NCBI GenBank assembly: GCA_002452515.1 | Contig: DKEN01000086.1 | Location: 14,685 to 20,266 of the forward strand | Reading direction: 5' to 3' | DNA: 5,582 nucleotides | DNA from: Spartobacteria bacterium UBA6821 | Lineage (GTDB): Bacteria > Verrucomicrobiota > Verrucomicrobiia > Chthoniobacterales > UBA6821 | Shown here: positions 1-5,582 of the stretch, piece after piece | How positions within the stretch are numbered: the first letter of the stretch is position 1 | How the letters are laid out: every line of letters starts with the position of its first letter | The notes under the pieces: generated by a model | The model's input: only the letters and a program-made list of their open reading frames with translations | Told to the model about the DNA's origin: nothing | Database searches by the model: none | Position numbers and translations under genes: made by a program

Positions 1-806
1 TTTCCCGGCTTGCCGGGTGGCTTTTTATGGGCGGCCTTCGCGGCGTTGACGGCCTTCTGCCAGTCGGCAAGCTGCTGGGCCGTGGGCGGAACGAAACTCT
101 TCACCTGCGCGTCGAACTGGTCGAGCACGGGCTTGAGCTGAGGATCGGCCTCAATGGCCTCCCGTCGAATCCAGGCATGCACGCAACTCGCGCCGAACGC
201 CATCGTGATCACGCCGACCGGCACATTGAGTTCCTTCTGAAGGTCGCGCGCAAAAAAGTAGCCGATGGCGGAGAAATCCGGCGCATTGGCCGGAGTGGCA
301 ACAAGCCACTCGCCTTGCACGGTCTCCTGCGGGGTATAGGTTCCGTCGGCCTTTCCGGTGAACATGCGCACGAGCGGATGATTCGCTGCTGCGATTTCCT
401 CCGCCTCGTTGGTCAGTCCCGCAAACGGCGCGTGCGCCTTCGAAATCGGGAAAACCATGTTCGACTGTCCCGAGGCCAGCCACACCTCGCCCACGAGCAC
501 GTCATCGAGTTGAAGCGGGGTGGCTGTGAGTGCACCAAACACCACAAAACTGCGACCTTCAGATGAAGCCTCGAGAGCATCGAGCGTCACGCGCCATTTG
601 CCATCCGCACCGGCAACGGTGGTTTTCTTTTGGCCCGCAAATTTCACGATGACCGCCTCACCAGGCGCAGCGGTTCCCCAAATCGGCACCGGCATTTCGC
701 GCTGCAGAACCATGTGGGAGGTAAAAGGACTGGCCAGCTTCACCTCGGCCAAAAGCGGGGAAGTGACGGCAACAAGGGCGAGCGCGAATCGGAGGAGGAA
801 TTTCAT
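1..806 (-). CDS. Sialate O-acetylesterase-like SGNH esterase, secreted (C-terminal part off the left edge)
   Basis: The reading frame runs uninterrupted from the ATG at 806-804 to the left edge (268 whole codons), so the gene is partial at its 3' end. Residues 1-20 form a signal peptide, and the mature protein would start at Glu21. Residues about 31-77 (SHMVLQREMPVPIWGTAAPG, then a GADGKWRVTL strand) match the beta-sandwich that opens this esterase family. The SGNH domain follows: GEVWLASGQSNM ends at residue 117, with the presumed nucleophile Ser115 in GQSNM, then FSAIGYFFARDL and PVGVI near residues 182-202. The catalytic Asp/His would be near the C terminus, outside the window. Known relatives remove O-acetyl groups from sialic acids or plant polysaccharides in the periplasm or outside the cell; the substrate here cannot be told. 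Residues about 253-268 are a Lys/Ala/Pro/Gly-rich stretch, perhaps a loop insertion. There is no good Shine-Dalgarno site before the ATG (upstream bases are pyrimidine-rich), but the signal peptide supports this start. Family confident, substrate unknown. Confidence 0.88.
   Translation of the reverse strand, partial: MKFLLRFALALVAVTSPLLAEVKLASPFTSHMVLQREMPVPIWGTAAPGEAVIVKFAGQKKTTVAGADGKWRVTLDALEASSEGRSFVVFGALTATPLQLDDVLVGEVWLASGQSNMVFPISKAHAPFAGLTNEAEEIAAANHPLVRMFTGKADGTYTPQETVQGEWLVATPANAPDFSAIGYFFARDLQKELNVPVGVITMAFGASCVHAWIRREAIEADPQLKPVLDQFDAQVKSFVPPTAQQLADWQKAVNAAKAAHKKPPGKPG
747..806 (-). other. Signal peptide coding region of the esterase
   Basis: The first 20 residues show the classic Sec pattern: basic start (Lys2, Arg6), a hydrophobic core (FALALVAV) and a small-residue cleavage site ending Leu-Leu-Ala before Glu21. 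Signal peptidase I would cut after Ala20. No lipobox cysteine is present, so a soluble exported protein is expected rather than a lipoprotein. Confidence 0.8.
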
Positions 807-931
807 GGAGGGGAACTAAGAGGTGAAACATAGTTATGGCGCGACGCGTGTTTCGGGTCGAGCCGAGATATTACAGGACGCGTTGGTTGGCGTGCTTCAA
901 CAGTCTCGTTGCGATTAAATCAGCGCTTCCT
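807..931 (-). promoter_or_regulatory. Gap between regulator and esterase; weak candidate promoter for the esterase
   Basis: This 125-base gap holds no gene and no evident terminator, so transcription from the AraC gene could read into the esterase. On the minus strand a TGTAAT hexamer (875-870; one mismatch to the sigma-70 -10 box) lies 19 bases after TTGAAG (900-895). The spacing is long, so the promoter is tentative. The 7-mer GACGCGT, containing the palindrome ACGCGT, occurs twice, at 843-849 and 877-883, exactly 34 bases apart, with a short TCGG/CCGA inverted repeat between them (853-856, 863-866). These could be operator elements, but this is inference from spacing alone. Confidence 0.25.
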
Positions 932-1738
932 TCAGGCAGGGGAAGCCCCTTTTCGGAAGGCGGTCGGCGTGAGCCCTGTCAGCTTCCGGAAAGCCGAGGT
1001 GAAAGCACTATGGTTGGAGTATCCCGCCTCAAGCCCGATTTCGGTGATCGACTCCCCACGATTGGCCATGAGCAACTGCATGGCGCGGATGAGTCGCGCC
1101 CGCTGGATGAAAAGCTCCGGCCCCATGCCCAGCTCCTTGAGGAAGCGTCGCCGCATCGTTCTCTCACTTTGGCCCGTCGATACGGCCAGACCGCGTACCG
1201 TGATGCTGTCGAGTTCCTGCATGATGGCATCGATAGTGCGTTTCAGAGCTTCGGAGGAACCGACAGGAAGCGTGGGCCAGGAACCCTCCAGAATATTTTC
1301 ACTAGCGGCCCCATGGATGACCTGAAAGAGAGCCGCCGTGTAAGTACATTCCGCATCCTGATGCTCGACAGTATGCTTCATCGCCTGATGCAGAAGGGGA
1401 GTGACGCGCACCATGGTCGGGATCTCTGAGATGCCCCCAAACTCTGCGGGACTTAAAAAAGCCGATAACGTCTGGGCGCTCATCGTTGTGGTCGCATGGC
1501 TCAACTCTGCCGGAATCCAGAGCGCGATTTGGGGAGAGAGTACGTAAAAATTACTTTTCGTCTCGATAAAAAGCAGTCCGGAGACAGGGAAAAGCAGCTG
1601 ATGTTGACGATGCCGATGAAAGTTGTAGCGCCTGTCTTCCGCCCGGTCCAGGGCTCCAAAGGTGGCTGCAAAAGGGCGTTCGATCCCGAGCGCCTGGAGG
1701 GCTCGCTTGGTCTCCAAAGAGGTTAACCACCGGTTCAT
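932..1738 (-). CDS. AraC-family transcriptional regulator with N-terminal cupin sensor domain
   Basis: A 268-residue cytoplasmic DNA-binding regulator. Residues about 37-85 form a cupin ligand-binding domain: HRHRQHQLLFPVSG (41-54) is the first cupin motif and LWIPAELSHATTT (73-85) the second. The wording recalls the group that includes E. coli NimR (YeaM), which controls an efflux gene. Residues about 165-264 form the AraC-type double helix-turn-helix: the first helix pair lies at VRGLAVSTGQSERTMRRRF (181-199), and the second carries the family signature ITEIGLEAGYSNHSAFTSAF (231-250) followed by RKLTGLTPTAFR. The start chosen is the first ATG in the frame, preceded by AAAAGGA three bases upstream. 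The frame stays open upstream to a TTG at 1837, but that would overlap the divergent methyltransferase and add 33 residues of no recognisable family character. It faces the methyltransferase across 71 bases, so control of that gene and of itself is likely. Ligand unknown. Confidence 0.93.
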   Translation of the reverse strand: MNRWLTSLETKRALQALGIERPFAATFGALDRAEDRRYNFHRHRQHQLLFPVSGLLFIETKSNFYVLSPQIALWIPAELSHATTTMSAQTLSAFLSPAEFGGISEIPTMVRVTPLLHQAMKHTVEHQDAECTYTAALFQVIHGAASENILEGSWPTLPVGSSEALKRTIDAIMQELDSITVRGLAVSTGQSERTMRRRFLKELGMGPELFIQRARLIRAMQLLMANRGESITEIGLEAGYSNHSAFTSAFRKLTGLTPTAFRKGASPA

Positions 1739-1809
1739 GTGTCCTTTTAACAACAAAAATTGACCGTCTCCAGCAAGACAGAAAGACGAAATCGCGCCAG
1801 TGTTGCAGG
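1739..1809. promoter_or_regulatory. Divergent promoter/operator region between regulator and methyltransferase
   Basis: These 71 bases must hold, or overlap, the transcription and translation signals for both divergent genes. The minus-strand AAAAGGA at 1748-1742 is the probable ribosome site of the AraC gene. On the plus strand TTGACC (1760-1765) resembles a -35 box, but no good -10 box lies at the usual distance, which fits a promoter needing an activator. AAGAC occurs as a direct repeat at 1775-1779 and 1783-1787, eight bases apart. Members of the AraC family often bind direct repeats, but this pair is too short to call an operator. The methyltransferase start has only CAGG immediately before its ATG, so its translation signal is weak. 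Confidence 0.4.
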
Positions 1810-2580
1810 ATGGAGTCGTTAACTCATCAGCACGCAATCGTTTCCCAGTTCACCCGACAGTCACGTCCGTTTGCGCAAGTCAAAGCCCACTCCGAGCAGT
1901 GCTCACTGGAGATTTTTCGCGAACTGGGGCATTTCTCGGGAAACGAACGGGTGCTCGATTCCGGTTGTGGCCCCGGACTGGTAAGCCTCTACCTTGCAGA
2001 TTTTGTCAGGGAAGTCACAGGCGTGGACCTGACTCCCGCTATGGTCGAGCTGGCGGCGGAGACAGCTTTGAAATCTTCGATCGATAACGTCTCCTTCCTG
2101 GAGGGAAACATGACAGCCTTACCTTTTTCCTCCGGGCAGTTTGACGCCTCTGTCACCCGCTACACCTTCCACCATCTCGAAAATCCCCAGGCCGCTTTCG
2201 ACGAAATGCTCCGCGTCACCCGCGTCGGGGGGCGCATCATCGTGGTTGATGTCGCGCCCGAAGCCTCCAAACGCGATGCCTATGACCACTTTGAGCGACT
2301 CCGCGATCCCTCCCATACCTCGGCGCTGACGGTGAGTGAACTGGAAAATCTCGGCCTTAAGCATGGCCTCCAGCCGACGAAGGTCATTCGTTTCGGGCTG
2401 GAAATGGACGTACATACCCTCATCTCCGCCTCTTTTCCCGAGTCGGTCCGCAGAGAGGAGCTGATTCAACTGCTGACCGATGATCTTGATCAAGACAGAT
2501 TAGCCTTCCAGGTGCGACGGGAAGAAGGGGGGTCTTTGACGATGACTTTTCCTGTGACCTCAGCCAGTTGGCACCTGTGA
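1810..2580 (+). CDS. Class I SAM-dependent methyltransferase (UbiE/COG2226-like), small-molecule type
   Basis: A 256-residue soluble enzyme with a Rossmann-like methyltransferase fold. Motif I, the glycine-rich SAM loop, is VLDSGCGPG (48-56). The acidic residue that binds the SAM ribose is Asp73 in VTGVDLTPAM. LPFSSGQFDASV (104-115) carries the motif II strand, followed by TFHHLENP, and motif III is LRVTRVGGRIIVVD (134-147). The segment FERLRDPSHTSALTVSEL (161-178) is typical of the Methyltransf_11 proteins resembling UbiE/MenG and Bacillus YcgJ, which act on small molecules. The last 60 or so residues lack a recognised domain. The substrate cannot be predicted; a quinone role is unlikely to be safe to assume, as the gene sits beside an AraC regulator and an efflux pump rather than quinone genes. 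The ATG fits the N-terminal family pattern although only CAGG precedes it. It is divergent from the AraC gene and 123 bases upstream of the pump gene on the same strand. Confidence 0.92.
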   Translation: MESLTHQHAIVSQFTRQSRPFAQVKAHSEQCSLEIFRELGHFSGNERVLDSGCGPGLVSLYLADFVREVTGVDLTPAMVELAAETALKSSIDNVSFLEGNMTALPFSSGQFDASVTRYTFHHLENPQAAFDEMLRVTRVGGRIIVVDVAPEASKRDAYDHFERLRDPSHTSALTVSELENLGLKHGLQPTKVIRFGLEMDVHTLISASFPESVRREELIQLLTDDLDQDRLAFQVRREEGGSLTMTFPVTSASWHL

Positions 2581-2597
2581 GGAGAAGATGCTTCTCT
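2581..2597 (+). terminator. Short hairpin after the methyltransferase, doubtful terminator
   Basis: Directly after the stop codon, GGAGAAG (2581-2587) pairs with CTTCTCT (2591-2597) across a three-base ATG loop: six Watson-Crick pairs plus one G-T pair. The bases after it are pyrimidine-rich but contain no run of T, so an efficient intrinsic terminator is doubtful. It might attenuate transcription or do nothing. Confidence 0.2.
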
Positions 2598-2623
2598 CTC
2601 CTGTCTTCCCCTGAAATTCGGAT

Positions 2624-2652
2624 TTGATACGACCCGCCCCATAATCTGCTAT
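2624..2652 (+). promoter_or_regulatory. Candidate sigma-70-like promoter for the RND pump gene
   Basis: TTGATA (2624-2629) matches the -35 consensus at five of six bases and is followed after 17 bases by TGCTAT (2647-2652), a poor -10 box. An alternative is CATAAT (2640-2645), a five-of-six -10 box whose -35 partner 17 bases upstream (TTCGGA, 2617-2622) is weak. Either would give the pump a transcript of its own. Neither is strong, so co-transcription with the methyltransferase remains possible. Confidence 0.3.
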
Positions 2653-2689
2653 TGTGACTCCGTGTTTCTAACCCAGGATAACTTTTTAT

Positions 2690-2694
2690 AAGGA
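2690..2694 (+). promoter_or_regulatory. Ribosome binding site of the RND pump gene
   Basis: AAGGA lies nine bases before the ATG at 2704, a normal spacing, and fixes that start. The protein begins at the usual point for the family, a few residues before the first membrane helix. This is the clearest Shine-Dalgarno site in the window. Confidence 0.7.
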
Positions 2695-2703
2695 ATACCT
2701 CCC

Positions 2704-5582
2704 ATGTGGATTGTTGATCTCGCGCTACGGCGACCCCTCACCTTTATCGTGCTGGCATTGTTGATCCTGATCAGCGGTGTGCTCTCTATCATTGCGACAC
2801 CGAAGGATATTTTCCCTCCGATTGATATCCCGGTGGTCTCCGTGATTTTCAATTATTCCGGTCTCTCTCCAGACCAGATGGAGGTACGCCTGACTGCTCC
2901 CTACGAGCGCGTACTCACCACGACAGTCGATGATATCGAGCATATCGAATCCCAGTCACTCTATGGCATCGCGGTCGTGAAGATCTTCATGCAGCCCACC
3001 GCAAATCTGGCCAAGGCTATCGCTCAAGTGACCTCCGTGTCGCAGGCCATTCTCAAGCAACTGCCTCAGGGAACCACTCCACCGCTGGTCATCAGTTACA
3101 CGGCCTCCAATGTGGCTGTCGTGCGCCTCGGCCTGGGTGGCAAGGGACTCTCCGAACAGCAACTCAACGACCTCGCGCTTAATACCGCACGCGTCCAACT
3201 CATCAACGTACCTGGCGCTGCCATTCCTTACCCATACGGAGGCAGATCCCGCGTTGTTGCGGTCGATCTTGATTACCAGGCTCTCCAGGCCCACGGTCTG
3301 GTTCCGGAAGATGTGGTGAATGCCATCAATGCACAAAATCTGATCCTCCCCTCCGGCACGATCAAAGTGGGGGAATTTGAATACCAGGTCGGGCTGAATT
3401 CCAGTCCCACCACCATTGAGGAACTCAACAACCTGCCGATCAAGACGCTCCCCAATGGCACGACGCTTCTGCTCAAGGATGTTGCCTATATCCACAATGG
3501 CAGCACCCCTCAGACCAACATCGTCCGATTCAACGGCTCTCGCGCCACCATGCTCGATGTCCAAAAAACTGGCGATGCCTCGACGCTCGACATTGTGAAA
3601 GGGGTGAAGGCCAAGATCCCTCTGCTCAAACAGCTCCTCCCCGACAGCGCGGTTCTCTCGGTACTCACGGATCAATCCATTTTTGTCACGAGTGCCATCT
3701 CCGGCGTCGTCCGCGAGGCGATCATCGCAGCCTGCCTCACCGCACTGATGATCCTTCTCTTCCTGGGAGACTGGAAAAGCACGCTCATCATTGCCATCTC
3801 TATTCCGCTCTCTATTCTCTGTTCTTTGGTTGCCCTGTCTGCACTTGGGCAGACGATCAATATCATGACCCTCGGAGGTCTTGCCCTGGCCGTCGGAATC
3901 CTGGTGGATGACGCCACCGTGACCATCGAAAATATCGACCGACATCTTGCCGAGGGGAAGGAAGCCCTTGTCGCCATCCGTGATGGTGCGGCCCAAATCG
4001 CCACCCCCGCCTTCGTCTCCACCCTCTGTATCTGCATTGTCTTCGTCCCTATCTTCTTCCTGACAGGCGTTGCCAAGTTCCTCTTCACTCCCCTTGCCGA
4101 AGCGGTGATTTTTGCCATGCTGGCCTCCTATGTGCTCTCCCGCACACTGGTGCCGACGCTGGCGATGTACTGGATGAAGGAACATGAGGAACACTCCGCA
4201 GAGGCACCCGGCGGCAATGCCTTCCTCCGCTGGGCCACCGCCTTTCAGCGCGGCTTTGAACGCCGTTTTGATCGCTTCCGCGAGGGATATCTCGAATTTC
4301 TCGAACTCTCCCTCCGTCATCCCAAAACCGTTATCACCATTGTTCTTGGCTTTGTCTGCTTTTCCTTTCTTCTTTTTCCTTTTCTCGGGCAGGATTTCTT
4401 TCCATCGGTCGATGCCGGACGCTTCGACATGCATGTTCGTGTGCAGGCAGGGACGCGCATTGAGGAGACGGCCCGCACTGTCGATCTGATTGAACAGATG
4501 ATCCGAAAGATCATCCCCGCCGATCAGTTGGACAACATCATCGACAACATCGGCATCCCCTACAGCGGCATCAACACCTCTTACAACAACACCGGCACCA
4601 TGAGTCCTGCGGATGGTGACATCCTGGTCTCCCTGAAGCCGAATCATGCCGCGACCAACAAGTATGTCCGGGAGATCCGCAAAGAGATGCCGCAGCAATT
4701 TCCCGGCGTCACGTTCTGGTTTCCAGCCGCCGACATCGTGGCCCAGATTCTGAATTTCGGCCTCTCCGCTCCGATCGATGTGCAACTCATCGGCACCGAC
4801 CGGAATGAGACCCATGCCTTTGCCGAAAAGATTTTGGAAAAAATCAGGAAGGTTCCCGGTGCCGTCGATTTTCATATTCAGGAACCGAATAATGCACCGC
4901 GCCTTGATGTGACGGTCAACCGGGCCAAGGCCTCCTCACTCGGCCTGACTCAACTGAATGTCGCCAACAGCACGCTCGGAGCTCTTGCCGGATCACAGCA
5001 GACCAGTCCCAACTTCTGGGTCGATCCGAAAAATAGCATCAGCTATATCTTCAACGCCCAGTCGCCCCAGTACACCCTCGAATCTTTTGATTCCCTGATG
5101 AACCTCCCGATCCTTGGCAGCAGCCTCGGCACGACCCAAATCCTGGCCAACGTCGCGAGCCTCTCGCGCAGTCAGACGTCACCGGTGATGGATCGCTACA
5201 ACCTCCGCCCCGTGATCAATATCTACGGGTTTGTGGATGGCAAGGATCTCAACTCCGTGGCCCAGAAAATACAGAAAATCATTGAGGAGAACCGGAAAGA
5301 TCTCCCGCGGGGCAGCACCATCAAACTGCGCGGCCAAGTCACCATGATGCAGGAATCCTTCACGGGACTCTATCTGGGACTCGTCGCCTCCCTGGTGCTC
5401 ATCTACCTGCTCATGGTGGTGAATTTTCAATCCTGGGTGGAGCCCTTCATCATCATCACCGCGCTTCCGGCTGCTCTGGCTGGCATCGTTTGGATTCTCT
5501 TTATCACCGGGACGACTCTGAGCGTTCCGGCCCTCATGGGAGCGATTATGTGCATGGGGGTGGCCACCGCCAACAGCGTGCT
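2704..5582 (+). CDS. RND efflux pump, inner-membrane permease subunit (AcrB-like; 3' end off the right edge)
   Basis: This is a proton-driven tripartite efflux pump subunit of the inner membrane. The frame is open for 959 codons to the window edge; AcrB has 1049 residues, so roughly the last 90-110 are missing. Helix 1 lies at about 11-30, followed by the first periplasmic porter/docking loop (about 31-330). Helices 2-6 fall at about 335-490, helix 7 at about 541-560, the second periplasmic loop at about 561-880, and helices 8-10 from about 885 on. Helix 4 contains GILVDDATVTIEN (398-410), with Asp402 and Asp403 matching the AcrB proton-relay pair Asp407/Asp408. In helix 10, GVATANSV (952-959) aligns with AcrB GLSAKNAI, placing Ala956 where AcrB has the relay lysine Lys940. 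The VDDATVTIEN and VATANS wording matches a subclass I recall from Acidobacteria and Proteobacteria, commonly annotated as multidrug (HAE-1-like) pumps. No adaptor gene lies upstream; adaptor and outer-membrane channel genes may follow. Family sure, exported substrate unknown. Confidence 0.95.
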   Translation, partial: MWIVDLALRRPLTFIVLALLILISGVLSIIATPKDIFPPIDIPVVSVIFNYSGLSPDQMEVRLTAPYERVLTTTVDDIEHIESQSLYGIAVVKIFMQPTANLAKAIAQVTSVSQAILKQLPQGTTPPLVISYTASNVAVVRLGLGGKGLSEQQLNDLALNTARVQLINVPGAAIPYPYGGRSRVVAVDLDYQALQAHGLVPEDVVNAINAQNLILPSGTIKVGEFEYQVGLNSSPTTIEELNNLPIKTLPNGTTLLLKDVAYIHNGSTPQTNIVRFNGSRATMLDVQKTGDASTLDIVKGVKAKIPLLKQLLPDSAVLSVLTDQSIFVTSAISGVVREAIIAACLTALMILLFLGDWKSTLIIAISIPLSILCSLVALSALGQTINIMTLGGLALAVGILVDDATVTIENIDRHLAEGKEALVAIRDGAAQIATPAFVSTLCICIVFVPIFFLTGVAKFLFTPLAEAVIFAMLASYVLSRTLVPTLAMYWMKEHEEHSAEAPGGNAFLRWATAFQRGFERRFDRFREGYLEFLELSLRHPKTVITIVLGFVCFSFLLFPFLGQDFFPSVDAGRFDMHVRVQAGTRIEETARTVDLIEQMIRKIIPADQLDNIIDNIGIPYSGINTSYNNTGTMSPADGDILVSLKPNHAATNKYVREIRKEMPQQFPGVTFWFPAADIVAQILNFGLSAPIDVQLIGTDRNETHAFAEKILEKIRKVPGAVDFHIQEPNNAPRLDVTVNRAKASSLGLTQLNVANSTLGALAGSQQTSPNFWVDPKNSISYIFNAQSPQYTLESFDSLMNLPILGSSLGTTQILANVASLSRSQTSPVMDRYNLRPVINIYGFVDGKDLNSVAQKIQKIIEENRKDLPRGSTIKLRGQVTMMQESFTGLYLGLVASLVLIYLLMVVNFQSWVEPFIIITALPAALAGIVWILFITGTTLSVPALMGAIMCMGVATANSV

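Noticed and set aside
4..17. Perfect inverted repeat CCCGGC-TT-GCCGGG resembling a terminator stem
   Set aside because: It lies inside the esterase coding frame and arises from repeated Pro-Gly codons (PPGKPG). The frame continues through it without a stop.
27..566. A 179-codon plus-strand open frame opposite the esterase
   Set aside because: The minus strand here encodes clear SGNH esterase motifs, including GQSNM. The plus-strand translation is Arg/His/Leu-rich without family character.
836..1429. Plus-strand open frames of up to 197 codons opposite the AraC gene
   Set aside because: The AraC helix-turn-helix signature is intact on the minus strand across this region, and the plus-strand products look like nothing known.
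1739..1837. A 33-residue N-terminal extension of the AraC protein starting at a TTG
   Set aside because: It would use a non-ATG start and overlap the divergent methyltransferase start. The first ATG, at 1738, has an AAAAGGA upstream and gives a normal-length family member.
2652..2682. TTGTGA followed by GATAAC as an additional pump promoter
   Set aside because: The spacing of 19 bases and only partial matches make it weaker than the pairs at 2617-2652.
2956..4875. A 639-codon open frame on the minus strand opposite the pump gene
   Set aside because: It is in exact codon register with the pump gene, so its stops would require TTA, CTA or TCA codons in the sense strand. It ends where the pump uses a TCA (2956-2958), and another TCA at 4936 lies just upstream. 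Rare use of those codons explains the openness. The translation is Gly/Asp/His/Arg-rich with no recognisable domain, typical of an antisense shadow.

Overview
The window holds four protein-coding genes and looks like an ordinary chromosomal stretch of a Gram-negative bacterium of moderate-to-high G+C. The left-hand gene encodes an exported sialate O-acetylesterase-like enzyme of a type frequent in Verrucomicrobiota, Planctomycetota and Bacteroidota. The RND pump is of a subclass I recall mainly from Acidobacteria and Proteobacteria. I favour Verrucomicrobiota, but only as an inference from gene content. No RNA gene, insertion sequence, CRISPR array, attachment site or origin was seen, and no gap between genes exceeds 125 bases.

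Layout. Positions 1-806 (minus strand) carry the N-terminal 268 residues of a secreted SGNH esterase, whose 3' end lies off the left edge. After a 125-base gap comes an AraC-family regulator (932-1738, minus) with an N-terminal cupin and a C-terminal double helix-turn-helix domain. A 71-base intergenic region separates it from a divergent class I SAM-dependent methyltransferase (1810-2580, plus). A 123-base gap with a clear Shine-Dalgarno site leads to the inner-membrane pump of an RND efflux system (2704 onward, plus). This pump is open to the right edge, 959 codons visible, and lacks only its last membrane helices.

How the genes may work together. The head-to-head arrangement suggests that the AraC protein controls the methyltransferase and itself. 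The RND gene follows the methyltransferase in the same direction and may belong to the same response, for example chemical modification plus efflux of a toxic compound, but it may have its own promoter. The esterase follows the regulator on the same strand and could be co-transcribed with it or independent. No periplasmic adaptor or outer-membrane channel gene lies upstream of the pump, so these would be expected to the right of the window.

The most notable sequence feature is in the pump. The paired aspartates of membrane helix 4 are present, but the lysine that completes the proton relay in AcrB helix 10 is replaced by alanine. I believe this is a trait of the subfamily rather than a defect. 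I found no convincing previously undescribed multi-gene system.
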